The translations under genes were made by a program, and so were the position numbers. The notes beneath the pieces were generated by a model that searched no databases, was not told the DNA's origin, and worked only from the letters and a program-made list of their open reading frames with translations. Shown piece after piece: positions 1 through 7,875 of a stretch of 64,000 bases of DNA. Within the stretch, counting starts at the first letter, position 1, and each line of letters opens with the position of its first letter. Source of the DNA: Sulfuritalea hydrogenivorans sk43H (GTDB taxonomy: Bacteria > Pseudomonadota > Gammaproteobacteria > Burkholderiales > Rhodocyclaceae); contig NZ_AP012547.1 in assembly GCF_000828635.1 (NCBI RefSeq), positions 248,001 to 312,000 of the forward strand, written 5' to 3'.

Positions 1-2
1 TA

Positions 3-19
3 GTATCGTTTCAAGATAC
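3..19. promoter_or_regulatory. Palindromic operator-like site upstream of the XRE regulator
   Basis: The sequence reads GTATC, seven bases, GATAC, and ends 22 bases before the ATG of the regulator at 42. A second site with the same half-sites and the same seven-base spacing lies at 1632-1648, upstream of the minus-strand ceramidase-like gene. That the regulator binds both, and so controls itself and its convergent neighbour, is an inference. Confidence 0.45.
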
Positions 20-41
20 CGATTCCGGAATTGCGACTGTC

Positions 42-785
42 ATGAGTGCCACCGTCGATCTGATTGCCCTGCTCAAGACCGAACTCAAGGCCGCTGGCGT
101 CACCTACGCCGCGCTGGCGAAACGCCTCGGAATGGCCGAATCCAGCGTCAAGCGGATGTTCTCGAAAGGCGGCGACATGCCGCTTTCGCGCATCGACGAC
201 ATCTGCCGCATCATCAATCTCGATTTTGCCGATCTCGCTCGGCGCGTCGCCGACACCGCGCCCCTGATGCTGGAGCTGACACTGGCGCAGGAGAAGGCGG
301 TGGTCGCCGACCGCACCCTGCTGGTGGTGGCGATCTGCGTCATGAGCCAGGTGCCGGCCGAGGAAATCCTCGCCACCTACGAGCTGACCGAAGCCAAACT
401 GGTGAAGGCACTGGCGCAGCTCGATCGGATCGGCATCATCGACCTGCGCCCCGGCAACCGCTATCGGCTCAAGGTGGCGAAAGGCTTTCGCTGGCTGCCG
501 CACGGCCCGGTGATGGCGTTCTTCCGCAAGGAGGTGCTGCACGACTACTTTGCCGGGGGCTTCGACGGCGAATCGGAAATGCTGATGGTGGTGCATGGCG
601 AGATCGGTCGCGGCCTGGCCAATTCCTTCCGCGAGCGTCTGATGCGCATCGGCCAGGATTTTTCCAATCAGCATCTGGCGGACCAGAAACTGCCGCCCGA
701 CCAGCGCCGCCCCTACACCATTGTCATCGGCATGCGTTCATGGCAGATGGCGGCGCTGGCGGAATTGCATCGGCGCAAGCCTTGA
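42..785 (+). CDS. XRE-family helix-turn-helix transcriptional regulator
   Basis: A 247-residue protein with an N-terminal XRE-type helix-turn-helix at about residues 18-65 (YAALAKRLGMAESSVKRMFS is the recognition region). The remaining ~180 residues lack a motif I can name but look like a second winged-helix-like segment (about 95-145) followed by an effector or dimerisation region. It is probably a cytoplasmic DNA-binding regulator. The start is the first ATG after a palindrome at 3-19 that may be its own operator. The 3' end overlaps the convergent gene at 724-1539 by 62 bp. The regulated genes are not known; the matching palindrome at 1632 points to that neighbour. Confidence 0.8.
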   Translation: MSATVDLIALLKTELKAAGVTYAALAKRLGMAESSVKRMFSKGGDMPLSRIDDICRIINLDFADLARRVADTAPLMLELTLAQEKAVVADRTLLVVAICVMSQVPAEEILATYELTEAKLVKALAQLDRIGIIDLRPGNRYRLKVAKGFRWLPHGPVMAFFRKEVLHDYFAGGFDGESEMLMVVHGEIGRGLANSFRERLMRIGQDFSNQHLADQKLPPDQRRPYTIVIGMRSWQMAALAELHRRKP

Positions 786-1539
786 GCGGAGCCTGCACCC
801 GGTTCGCCAGGCGCCCGACGATCAGCGCCGCCGCGCCGGTGGCAAGCAGGTGCTTGAGCGTATGGCCCGTGGCGACACCCAGTGTGGCGGCGATTTCATG
901 GTCGTTGAGTTCGGCGAACTTGGCGCCTACATAGATCGTCAGGGCAGCGCCGAAGGCCAGGCGGTCGCTGGCCGGCTGCCTGTAAATCCATTGCCAGAGC
1001 GGGATCAGAAGGATGGGCAGGCCCTGCAGCAGCAAATAGGGGCGCAGGTCGCCCCGGCCCGACAAGTCCGTGAAATACCACCAGCCGACGCTGACGATGG
1101 CGACCAGCGCGAGCCAGGCAGCGGGTTCCCGACTTTCCTCGTGCCGAACATCGCCCCGGACGCCGGCCAGCAGGCCGCCGCAGGCCACCGCGATGGGCAG
1201 GCGGTCCCAGACCAGGCCGGCATTGTCGGGTGCAAGGTGATACCAGGACGAACCGAGGCCGGTCAGAAACAGTCCGATCAGGAACAGGCTGTAACCGGCC
1301 CAGCCCGACTGGATGTCCGGATGTCGCCTTGCGGGCGCGAGTTTGATCCAGCCCCAAACGGCCACCGCGGCAAATCCCAGGTTGGAGATCACGTCAGCGA
1401 AATGGGGAATGCCGAATGCAACTTTCTGATCGGCAAAGTGGTGATAACTTTCCGGCTGGGCGATGGGGCCGTGGAGCAGTGCCGCTGCCGCCAGTAAAGC
1501 GGTGACGACGACGGGAAGATGTCGATACGGAAACCTCAT
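724..1539 (-). CDS. Ceramidase-like (alkaline ceramidase/CREST superfamily) integral membrane protein
   Basis: A 271-residue multispanning membrane protein with the features of bacterial alkaline-ceramidase-like proteins: FADQKVAFGIPHFADVISN near the N terminus, GSSWYHLAPDNAGLVWDR mid-protein, and a C-terminal GHTLKHLLA histidine motif. In the CREST superfamily the conserved His, Asp and Ser residues bind zinc and cleave amide bonds of membrane lipids. The bacterial substrate is not established. The ATG at 1539 was chosen because AGGAG lies six bases upstream and a hydrophobic segment starts at once; the open frame extends to 1626. It converges on the XRE regulator with a 62-bp overlap, and a palindrome matching the regulator's upstream site lies about 93 bases before this start. 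Confidence 0.75.
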   Translation of the reverse strand: MRFPYRHLPVVVTALLAAAALLHGPIAQPESYHHFADQKVAFGIPHFADVISNLGFAAVAVWGWIKLAPARRHPDIQSGWAGYSLFLIGLFLTGLGSSWYHLAPDNAGLVWDRLPIAVACGGLLAGVRGDVRHEESREPAAWLALVAIVSVGWWYFTDLSGRGDLRPYLLLQGLPILLIPLWQWIYRQPASDRLAFGAALTIYVGAKFAELNDHEIAATLGVATGHTLKHLLATGAAALIVGRLANRVQAPLKACADAIPPAPPSAMNACR

Positions 1540-1631
1540 GGCGTTCTCCTGAGTAATGACGACCCCAGAATGCGTTCTGTCCGCGGCAAGGTAAACCAAA
1601 GCCGGCAAAGGCGCATCGCTTGCCACGCAAG

Positions 1632-1648
1632 GTATCGGTTGCCGATAC
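1632..1648. promoter_or_regulatory. Second copy of the GTATC-N7-GATAC palindrome
   Basis: GTATCGG, TTG, CCGATAC: a 7-bp perfect inverted repeat around three bases. It has the same outer half-sites and the same N7 spacing as the site at 3-19. It lies in the 153-bp spacer between the caspase gene and the ceramidase-like gene, both minus strand. It could be the binding site of the XRE regulator; this is inference from site sharing. Confidence 0.45.
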
Positions 1649-1666
1649 TGGCGTCGGCGTCCGGGA

Positions 1667-1688
1667 AGTCGGCGCTGGCGATACGGCG
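1667..1688 (+). repeat. Dispersed 22-bp repeat, copy 1
   Basis: It matches the consensus AGTCGGCGCTGGCG, two variable bases, ACGGCG (variable pair AT). It lies just beyond the stop of the caspase gene. Other copies are at 10549, 14344, 20751, 30609, 37213, 39649, 45821 and 60726. Confidence 0.7.
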
Positions 1689-1692
1689 AGTG

Positions 1693-4600
1693 CTAGGGTT
1701 TGCCGATCAGCGAAAACGGAAAATCGCGGATCGAGTCGGGCCGGATCATGTTGGCGTGCTGTTCGCCGCCGGACAGTTCCTTGACCCGGTCGGCGACCCA
1801 GAGGTTGAGCTCGTTGAGCGATATCACGCCGTCGCGGTTGAAGTCGCCGCGTCCCGAGAGGCCTTCCACCAGCGCCTTGGTAAAGGCGCCGTTGTTCCAG
1901 TCCGGGCTTTCCTGCGAGGTCTCCTGGCCGGTCGACGAGGCGAACACCACGACGCCGTTTTCGGCGCTGGTCAGTTCGTTCACCAGCCGGTTGATGTCGC
2001 CCAGCGCGCGCTTCTTGCCGGTGCCGAGCACGTTGCCGGAATGGCAGGTGTCCAGGAAGGCCAGCACCTTCGACGGCAGCGATTGCAGGGTTTCGACGAT
2101 GTCCGTATTGGATATCGCGGTGCTGCGCAGGCGACCGATATCCGAATTGTTGGGCAGGAAATAGTACTGGCTGATGCTGTCGTTGACGCCGTGGCCGGCG
2201 AAGAAAACCACGGCAATGTCGTTGGCGGTGACTTCGCGCCGCAGCCAGTCCATGCCGTCGATGATGCTCTCGCGGGTGGCCTTTTCGTCGGTCAGCAGGC
2301 GTACCTCGACGGCGCGATAAAGCTGGCCGGACTGGGTGCGCAGCGTGCGCGCAAAGTCGCCGGCGTCCTTGGCGGGATAGTCGAGCGGCGGCACGCGGGC
2401 GCTCTGGTACTTGGCGACGCCGACCACCAGCGCATACAGCCGCGGGCGCAGTTGCGCACCGACGGCAGCACTGCCGTCCGCCAGTCGTTCATGCAGGCGC
2501 ACCCTGGCCGGTTCGCCGGCGACGCCGCGACTTTCGGCGATCAGCGCGATGTCGACTTCGTCTTCGGGCAGCGGGATGAAAATCTGCCCGCTGGTTTCCT
2601 CCTTGCCGTCCTCGATCGCCAGCGCCAGCGCCGTGCCGGCCGGGCGGCCATTGACCAGCGCGCGCACGCGCACGGCCGAATCGCCGGTGGGCACGCGCAG
2701 GGCGAACGAGATTTGCGCGACGAGGCCTTCCTTGCCTTTCTTCTCCTGCGTCGAAACGATGCGGACCTGCGGCGGCAGGCGATCGCGCATGGTGCGCCCG
2801 AGCTCCAGCGCGCGGCCGACTTCGGCGTCATGCGCCATGCGGTCGGTTTGCGTCAGGCTGCGGGTGATTTCATCGGGGTTGTGAAACAGGTCGCGGAAGC
2901 GTCCGGCGCCATAGAACAGCGCTTCGTGGTGGCGGTCGCGGTTGACGTGCCAGCCGACCAGCGCCTCGCCTTCGGCCGATGCGTCGTAGTGCCCGAGCGG
3001 TGTCCAGGTGGTCCAGCTGCGTCCGGCCAGGCTGGGAAAGAAGGACAGCAGTTTCTCGCCGTCGGTCAGCCGCATCCAGCGGATCACGCCGGCCTCGTCC
3101 TGCGACAGCGCCAGCCCGGCTTCGTCGGCGATCGCCACGGCGATGCTGCGCGCCTGATTGAGGGTTTCCCAGGTGCGGCGGCACTGGCGGTCGTAGTGGA
3201 TGACGCTGCTGTCGGTGCCGATGACAAAGCCGCGCCCGCGCGGATCGATGGCCAGGTTCTGCGCCACGGCATTGCCCAGGTCGAGCGGCTTTCCGCCGCA
3301 GAGCACCTGCCGGCCGAGGCGCCAGTTGCGGACATCGGGTTCGCCGCCGACCACTGCCGGGCGCAGGATCTCGGTGTTCTTCGTCCCCGCCCATGGCAGC
3401 AGGGTGCGGCGATCGAGCGAGAACACGAAGCGCTTGCTGCCGGCATTGTCGTCGCTGTAGGCAACATTCCTGCCGTCGGGCGAAACCCACAGGCCGCCGG
3501 GGCGGTTGTCCGAATCGATGGTGGCATTTTCGACCGCCACCTTCAGCCGGTCCTGGCTGTCGAGCGTGACGACGGTGCCGGACGAGGTGCCGACATAGAT
3601 GCGCCCATCGCGTCCGCTCAGCATCGCCAGCGCATCGAGCTGGCCGATGTCCATGGCGGCGGGCGGATCGTTGCCGCCGGATGGCCACTTGTACATCCGG
3701 TTGCCGGTCATCTGCGGGTTGAGCCGCCGCCCGGCGCCGTACAGGTAGCTGCCGCCCTGCGACCAGGCGAGCACCAGTTCGCCGATGTCATTGGCCGCCA
3801 TGCCGGGCTTTTCCTGGCCGAGGCGCTGGCGCAGGGACAGGTCGCCGGTATCGAGCAGATCGACGCGCGCCGATTCCTGCAGGGAAACCGCCAGGGTGCG
3901 ACCATCGGGCGCCAGCGCGCCCTTGTGGAAGGCGCCGCCTTCCGCTTCGCGCATCCGGCTCAGTTGCAGGCCGTTGTATTGCAGCACCACGCGCTGGCAA
4001 ACGGCATACAGTTGCTGCGCGCCATCGAACTCCACCCATTGGCAGGGGGTTTCGGTTGCGGTTTCGCGCAGCAGGCCAAGGGTTTTTGCATCGTAGATGC
4101 GCACCCCGCTGGAGCCGGCGATGCGCTCCGGGCCGAGTTCGGGAACGTTGTCGGCACCGTAGGCGACGGCCAGGTAGCGACCGTTCGGCGACCAGGCGAG
4201 GTGATGGACGCGGCCCGGCAGGCCTTCGAGGGTCCGGGCCACGACCTTCTGCGCGGGATCGAAGAAGTAGACCAGGAAGGTGCTGCGCTTGAGTTGATCG
4301 CCGGGGCGCGAGAAGAAGGTCAGCCCCGAGGTGGCCAGCAGCTTGCCGTCCGGACTGTAGGCCATGGCGTAGGTGGTGCCCGCGCCGCGCCGCCCGGTCG
4401 GTGGCCGCAGCGTATCCACGGCACGGCCGGAGGCCGGATCCCACAGTCGCACCGTGCGATCGATCGACGCCGTGGCCAGTTCCTTGCCGCGCGGCGCCAG
4501 CGCCAGGGCATGGATGGCGCGCAAATGCGCCTGCGTTTCGATGCGCAGGATAGGCTCCAGCGGCACGTGCGAGTAGGCATCGAGCACGGAGCGCAGAATC

Positions 4601-4782
4601 GTTTCGCGGGATTTTGCCGCGCCGGAGGGGCCGCGGGTCAGTTCGACTTCCACCGGCACCGGCGTGTTGGCCATCGGCGCCGGTGTCGCGGCAGCCGGTT
4701 CGCCAAAGTTCGGGAAGGACAGGCCCGCGCATCCGCACAGCCCGAGCAGCATTCCCACGCCCATGATCCGCCGCATCATCAT
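1693..4782 (-). CDS. WD40-repeat/caspase-like (peptidase C14) lipoprotein with EF-hand-like loop
   Basis: About 1029 residues. The N terminus is a lipoprotein signal ending in LLGLCGCAG, so the protein is probably anchored in a periplasm-facing membrane. WD40-like repeats cover roughly residues 90-330 (IDRTVRLWD is typical), then a further beta-rich region. From about 780 comes a caspase/metacaspase domain with the catalytic pair visible: His in FFAGHG (~862) and Cys in LDTCHSGN (~913). Near ~984 DFNRDGVISLNE matches a calcium-binding EF-hand loop. The start at 4782 was preferred over 4818 because AGGAAACAGG precedes it and the signal peptide then begins properly. It is divergent from the fusion permease at 4829. 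The family suggests a regulated protease; substrate and trigger are unknown. Confidence 0.85.
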   Translation of the reverse strand: MMMRRIMGVGMLLGLCGCAGLSFPNFGEPAAATPAPMANTPVPVEVELTRGPSGAAKSRETILRSVLDAYSHVPLEPILRIETQAHLRAIHALALAPRGKELATASIDRTVRLWDPASGRAVDTLRPPTGRRGAGTTYAMAYSPDGKLLATSGLTFFSRPGDQLKRSTFLVYFFDPAQKVVARTLEGLPGRVHHLAWSPNGRYLAVAYGADNVPELGPERIAGSSGVRIYDAKTLGLLRETATETPCQWVEFDGAQQLYAVCQRVVLQYNGLQLSRMREAEGGAFHKGALAPDGRTLAVSLQESARVDLLDTGDLSLRQRLGQEKPGMAANDIGELVLAWSQGGSYLYGAGRRLNPQMTGNRMYKWPSGGNDPPAAMDIGQLDALAMLSGRDGRIYVGTSSGTVVTLDSQDRLKVAVENATIDSDNRPGGLWVSPDGRNVAYSDDNAGSKRFVFSLDRRTLLPWAGTKNTEILRPAVVGGEPDVRNWRLGRQVLCGGKPLDLGNAVAQNLAIDPRGRGFVIGTDSSVIHYDRQCRRTWETLNQARSIAVAIADEAGLALSQDEAGVIRWMRLTDGEKLLSFFPSLAGRSWTTWTPLGHYDASAEGEALVGWHVNRDRHHEALFYGAGRFRDLFHNPDEITRSLTQTDRMAHDAEVGRALELGRTMRDRLPPQVRIVSTQEKKGKEGLVAQISFALRVPTGDSAVRVRALVNGRPAGTALALAIEDGKEETSGQIFIPLPEDEVDIALIAESRGVAGEPARVRLHERLADGSAAVGAQLRPRLYALVVGVAKYQSARVPPLDYPAKDAGDFARTLRTQSGQLYRAVEVRLLTDEKATRESIIDGMDWLRREVTANDIAVVFFAGHGVNDSISQYYFLPNNSDIGRLRSTAISNTDIVETLQSLPSKVLAFLDTCHSGNVLGTGKKRALGDINRLVNELTSAENGVVVFASSTGQETSQESPDWNNGAFTKALVEGLSGRGDFNRDGVISLNELNLWVADRVKELSGGEQHANMIRPDSIRDFPFSLIGKP

Positions 4783-4828
4783 CCTGTTTCCTGAACCCTC
4801 AAGCAATTGTTTTATCATACGCCGCTAT
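4783..4828. promoter_or_regulatory. Divergent promoter region between the caspase and permease genes
   Basis: This 46-bp spacer is the only AT-rich stretch nearby and must hold or adjoin the promoters of both outward-facing genes. TATCAT/TATGAT-like hexamers occur around 4812-4818. I cannot assign a precise start site on either strand. Confidence 0.4.
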
Positions 4829-6697
4829 ATGTTGCCTGCCGCCAAAGACCCCTGGGTTGCCCGACTGCTCGCCGACCCGATTCTGGCGCTGGCATCCTAT
4901 ACCGAACTGGCGCGCCTGCTGCCTTACCTCGAGGAGCGCCGGCTGGCGCCCGGCGACATCCTTTACCATGCCGGCGACCAGGCGCAGGCGCTCTATCTGG
5001 TGTTGTCGGGCGACCTGTCGCTGACGCCTCCCGGCGGCGCGACCCAGGCCGCACCCGACGGGCGTGCCGGCGAAGAAGCCAGCGGCGAATTCGATACGCA
5101 TCTGACCACGGCCGGCACCCTCGATGGCGCTACTTTGCTGGTGTTGCCGCGCGCGCCGCTGCGGGCCTTCCTGTCCGCGCAGCCCTTGCTGCTGGCGAAC
5201 CTGACGCAGTCGCTGACGCGCATTCTGGCCGGCGGATCGCTGGCCTCCGACGCTGCGGCGAGCCCCGGCCCGGCCAAGGCTGTCGCAAGGAAGCGCAAAG
5301 CCGTGGGGGCCGGCACGGTGATCGGCTGGCTGGCGACCTTGCTGGCCCCCGCGCTGGTGCTCTACATGGCGCCGCAGTGGAACCTGGCGCCGCATGCCGG
5401 ACATTTCCTGGCGATCTTTTCCGCCACGGTCATGATGTGGGTGTTCAATCTGGTGGACGAATACGTCCCCGGCGTTTTTGCCGTGCTGACCACGCTGGCG
5501 ATGGGACTGGTGCCGATACCGGTGATGCTGTCGGGCCTGGCATCGGACGGTTTCCTGCTGGCCATGAGCGTGCTCGGTCTGGCAACGGTCATTGTCGCTT
5601 CCGGACTCAGCTACCGGCTGCTCCTGCTGCTCTTGCTGAAGCTGCCGAATACGCCTTTCTGGCACAACTGCGGCCTGCTGCTCACCGGCTTTATGCTGAC
5701 GCCGCTGGTGCCCTCGATCAATGGTCGCGTCGCCCTGCTGACGCCCTTCTACCGCGACATGCTGGAAACCCTGCGCCTCGATTTCAAGAGTCCGTCGGCC
5801 AACCGGCTGGCGGTGTCGACCTTCGTCGGCGCCGGCTTGCTCTCGGCGGTCTTCCTCAGCAGCAAGTCGGTCAACTTCGTGGTGTTCGGCCTGCTCTCCG
5901 ACCAGGCGCAGGATCAGTTTCAGTGGCTGGAGTGGCTGAAGGCGTCCGCCGGTGCCGCCGCGGCTTTGCTGCTGACGTATTTCCTGGCGTCCGCCCTGTA
6001 CTTTCGCAAGCTGCCCCCGGCCGCCTTGTCCAAACCGCAGGTGGCCGCACAGCTGAGCCTGCTGGGGCGGATGAAGGATCGCGAATGGGCCGCGTTCGGC
6101 GGCGTGCTGCTGTTCATGCTGGGCGTTGCCACCACCAGCGTGCACGCGATCCAGCCGCCCTGGCTCGGCCTGGCGATTCTGTATGGCCTGCTCCTGTTCG
6201 GTTCGCTGACCAAGGAGGAGTTCCGCGAAAAAATCGACTGGCCCTTCCTGCTGTATCTGGCCGGCATCGTCGGCCTCACCGCCGCGCTGAATCATCTCGG
6301 GCTGACGCGCCTGCTGGCGGAGAAACTGCCCGAACTGGGCGACATCATGCGCGGCAGTTTCCCGTTGTTCGTGCTGTTGCTGGCGGGGCTGATTTTCGTC
6401 ATCCGCCTGGCGGTGCCGATCAGCGCCACCATCGTCATCCTGGCGACGCTGTTCATGCCGGTCGCCGAGGCGCACGGCGTCAATCCCTGGGTGGTCGGCT
6501 TCGTGATCCTGGTGCTGGGCGAGATGTGGTTTTTCCCCTACCAGTGCTCCTATTACCAGCAGTTCCAGCAGCTCACCCGCCACTGCGAGTTCTATGACGA
6601 AAAGAGCTTCCTGCGTTTCAACTGGCTGTCCAACGGACTCAAGCTGGCATCGGTGTATGCCTCGATTCCCTGGTGGAAGATGCTCGGATTGCTATGA
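4829..6697 (+). CDS. Cyclic-nucleotide-binding domain fused to SLC13/DASS-type permease
   Basis: 622 residues. The first ~120 residues resemble a cyclic-nucleotide-binding (CRP-like) beta-roll (LYHAGDQAQALYLVLSGDLS). From ~165 onward there are about ten or more hydrophobic segments like those of divalent anion:sodium symporters (SLC13 family). The substrate is not evident; sulfate or dicarboxylates would be usual for the family. The fusion suggests transport gated or tuned by a cytoplasmic nucleotide. The ATG at 4829 gives an N terminus that starts just before the cNMP-like domain; an upstream open frame runs back into the divergent caspase gene and is unlikely. It is followed by the leader element at 6713-6809 and a binding-protein gene in the same direction. 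Confidence 0.75.
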   Translation: MLPAAKDPWVARLLADPILALASYTELARLLPYLEERRLAPGDILYHAGDQAQALYLVLSGDLSLTPPGGATQAAPDGRAGEEASGEFDTHLTTAGTLDGATLLVLPRAPLRAFLSAQPLLLANLTQSLTRILAGGSLASDAAASPGPAKAVARKRKAVGAGTVIGWLATLLAPALVLYMAPQWNLAPHAGHFLAIFSATVMMWVFNLVDEYVPGVFAVLTTLAMGLVPIPVMLSGLASDGFLLAMSVLGLATVIVASGLSYRLLLLLLLKLPNTPFWHNCGLLLTGFMLTPLVPSINGRVALLTPFYRDMLETLRLDFKSPSANRLAVSTFVGAGLLSAVFLSSKSVNFVVFGLLSDQAQDQFQWLEWLKASAGAAAALLLTYFLASALYFRKLPPAALSKPQVAAQLSLLGRMKDREWAAFGGVLLFMLGVATTSVHAIQPPWLGLAILYGLLLFGSLTKEEFREKIDWPFLLYLAGIVGLTAALNHLGLTRLLAEKLPELGDIMRGSFPLFVLLLAGLIFVIRLAVPISATIVILATLFMPVAEAHGVNPWVVGFVILVLGEMWFFPYQCSYYQQFQQLTRHCEFYDEKSFLRFNWLSNGLKLASVYASIPWWKMLGLL

Positions 6698-6712
6698 GGA
6701 CTATCTCCCCGC

Positions 6713-6809
6713 CCCTCTTTCCAGGAAAGAGGGTGACCACGGTTCAGCCGCTGACGCGGCTTCCGCAGCGTACACTCCCGCCTTCTTGGGGCGGCCCGGC
6801 GGAGGCGGC
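6713..6809 (+). promoter_or_regulatory. Structured leader element (hairpins A, B, C), copy 1
   Basis: Hairpin A: CCCTCTTT/AAAGAGGG (6713-6733). A conserved linker TGACCACGGTTC follows. Hairpin B: AGCCGC, tgac, GCGGCT (6746-6761), then TCCG. Hairpin C: arm CCGCCTTC (6778-6785), loop TTGGGGCGGCCCGGC (6786-6800), arm GGAGGCGG (6801-6808), 8 bp including one G-U pair. The ATG of the next gene is at 6810, so the purine-rich 3' arm is also the likely ribosome binding site. Matching copies precede 17370 and, on the minus strand, 20358 and 21852. Confidence 0.7.
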
Positions 6810-7838
6810 ATGAATCGCCTGCGCCTGGTCCTGATCAGCCTGTTCCTCGCCGCCTCGATCGCGGTGGTGGTTGCCTACAACCTGCACAAGCCGCGCGTGC
6901 TGGTGCTGCAAAGCTACGACCTGACCTACCCGTGGACGCGCGAAGTGACGGTCGGCGTGCGTCGCGTGCTGGACGAGCATTCGCATTTCGCCGTGCGCTG
7001 GTTCTACATGGACACCAAGCGTCATCCGGAGAAAGAGTTCAAGCAGAAAATGGGGTTCGCGGCGCGCCAGTCGATCGACCGCTGGAAGCCGGACGTCATC
7101 ATTGCCGTGGACGACGACGCGCAGGAATTCGTCACCCGGCATTACGTCAATCATCCGCAAATCAGGATCGTCTTCGCCGGGGTCAATGGCAGCATCGAGC
7201 CCTACGGCTTCGCGGGTGCCGGCAACGTGACCGGAATTCTCGAGCGCAAGGATTTGCACGCGCTGAAGGAAGCGCTGCTGGCCCTGCGCTGGCAACGGCC
7301 TGCTGCAGGCCCGCTGCGGCTGGTACATATCGGCGACAGGTCGAGTTCGGTCGAGCACGACGACCATCACATGCGCGAGTTCGACTGGAAGCCCCTGGTC
7401 AATCTTCCGGCGCGCAGGCCGGCCAGCTTCGATGACTGGAAAAAGGCGGTACTCGAAGTGCAGGACAAGACCGATTTCATCCTCACCACCAACTACCGCA
7501 GGCTCAGCCGCGATGCCGCGAACCGTGCCCTGGTGCCGCCGGAGGAAGTGGTGGCGTGGACGGTCGCCAACAGCCGCGTGCCGGTCGTGGGCACCAACGG
7601 CTTCTTTGTCGAAGACGGCGGCGAACTGGCGATCGGAACTTCGCCCTACGAGCAGGGCGAAGTCGCCGCGCGCATGGCGATCAGGCTGCTCGGCGGAACC
7701 GGTGCCGGTGACATTCCGCACGCCAGCTCGCGCCAGTTCGTGGTCTATATGCGCAGCGCCAGGCTGCACCGGCGCGGCATGGAATTGCCCCCGCTGTATG
7801 AGGCGTTTGCGCGGGCCACCAACAACGACTTGCCTTAA
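6810..7838 (+). CDS. ABC transporter substrate-binding protein-like (PF04392-type) protein, membrane anchored
   Basis: 342 residues. An N-terminal hydrophobic segment (residues ~4-22) without an obvious cleavage site is followed by a periplasmic-binding fold beginning RVLVLQSYDLTYPWTREV, the type seen in PF04392 binding proteins and in sensory domains of some two-component proteins. No permease or ATPase genes lie beside it, so it may act as a sensor or orphan binding protein. The ATG at 6810 sits directly after the structured leader; the longer upstream open frame overlaps the preceding gene and is not credible. The ligand is unknown. Confidence 0.65.
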   Translation: MNRLRLVLISLFLAASIAVVVAYNLHKPRVLVLQSYDLTYPWTREVTVGVRRVLDEHSHFAVRWFYMDTKRHPEKEFKQKMGFAARQSIDRWKPDVIIAVDDDAQEFVTRHYVNHPQIRIVFAGVNGSIEPYGFAGAGNVTGILERKDLHALKEALLALRWQRPAAGPLRLVHIGDRSSSVEHDDHHMREFDWKPLVNLPARRPASFDDWKKAVLEVQDKTDFILTTNYRRLSRDAANRALVPPEEVVAWTVANSRVPVVGTNGFFVEDGGELAIGTSPYEQGEVAARMAIRLLGGTGAGDIPHASSRQFVVYMRSARLHRRGMELPPLYEAFARATNNDLP

Positions 7839-7875
7839 TGCGATACTGGCAGACGGTCAACCAAGGAGGAATCAA

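Noticed and set aside
1519-4794. Open frame of about 1090 codons on the plus strand opposite the caspase gene
   Set aside because: It lacks any domain or ribosome site and mirrors the codon pattern of the minus-strand gene, a usual artefact of high G+C.
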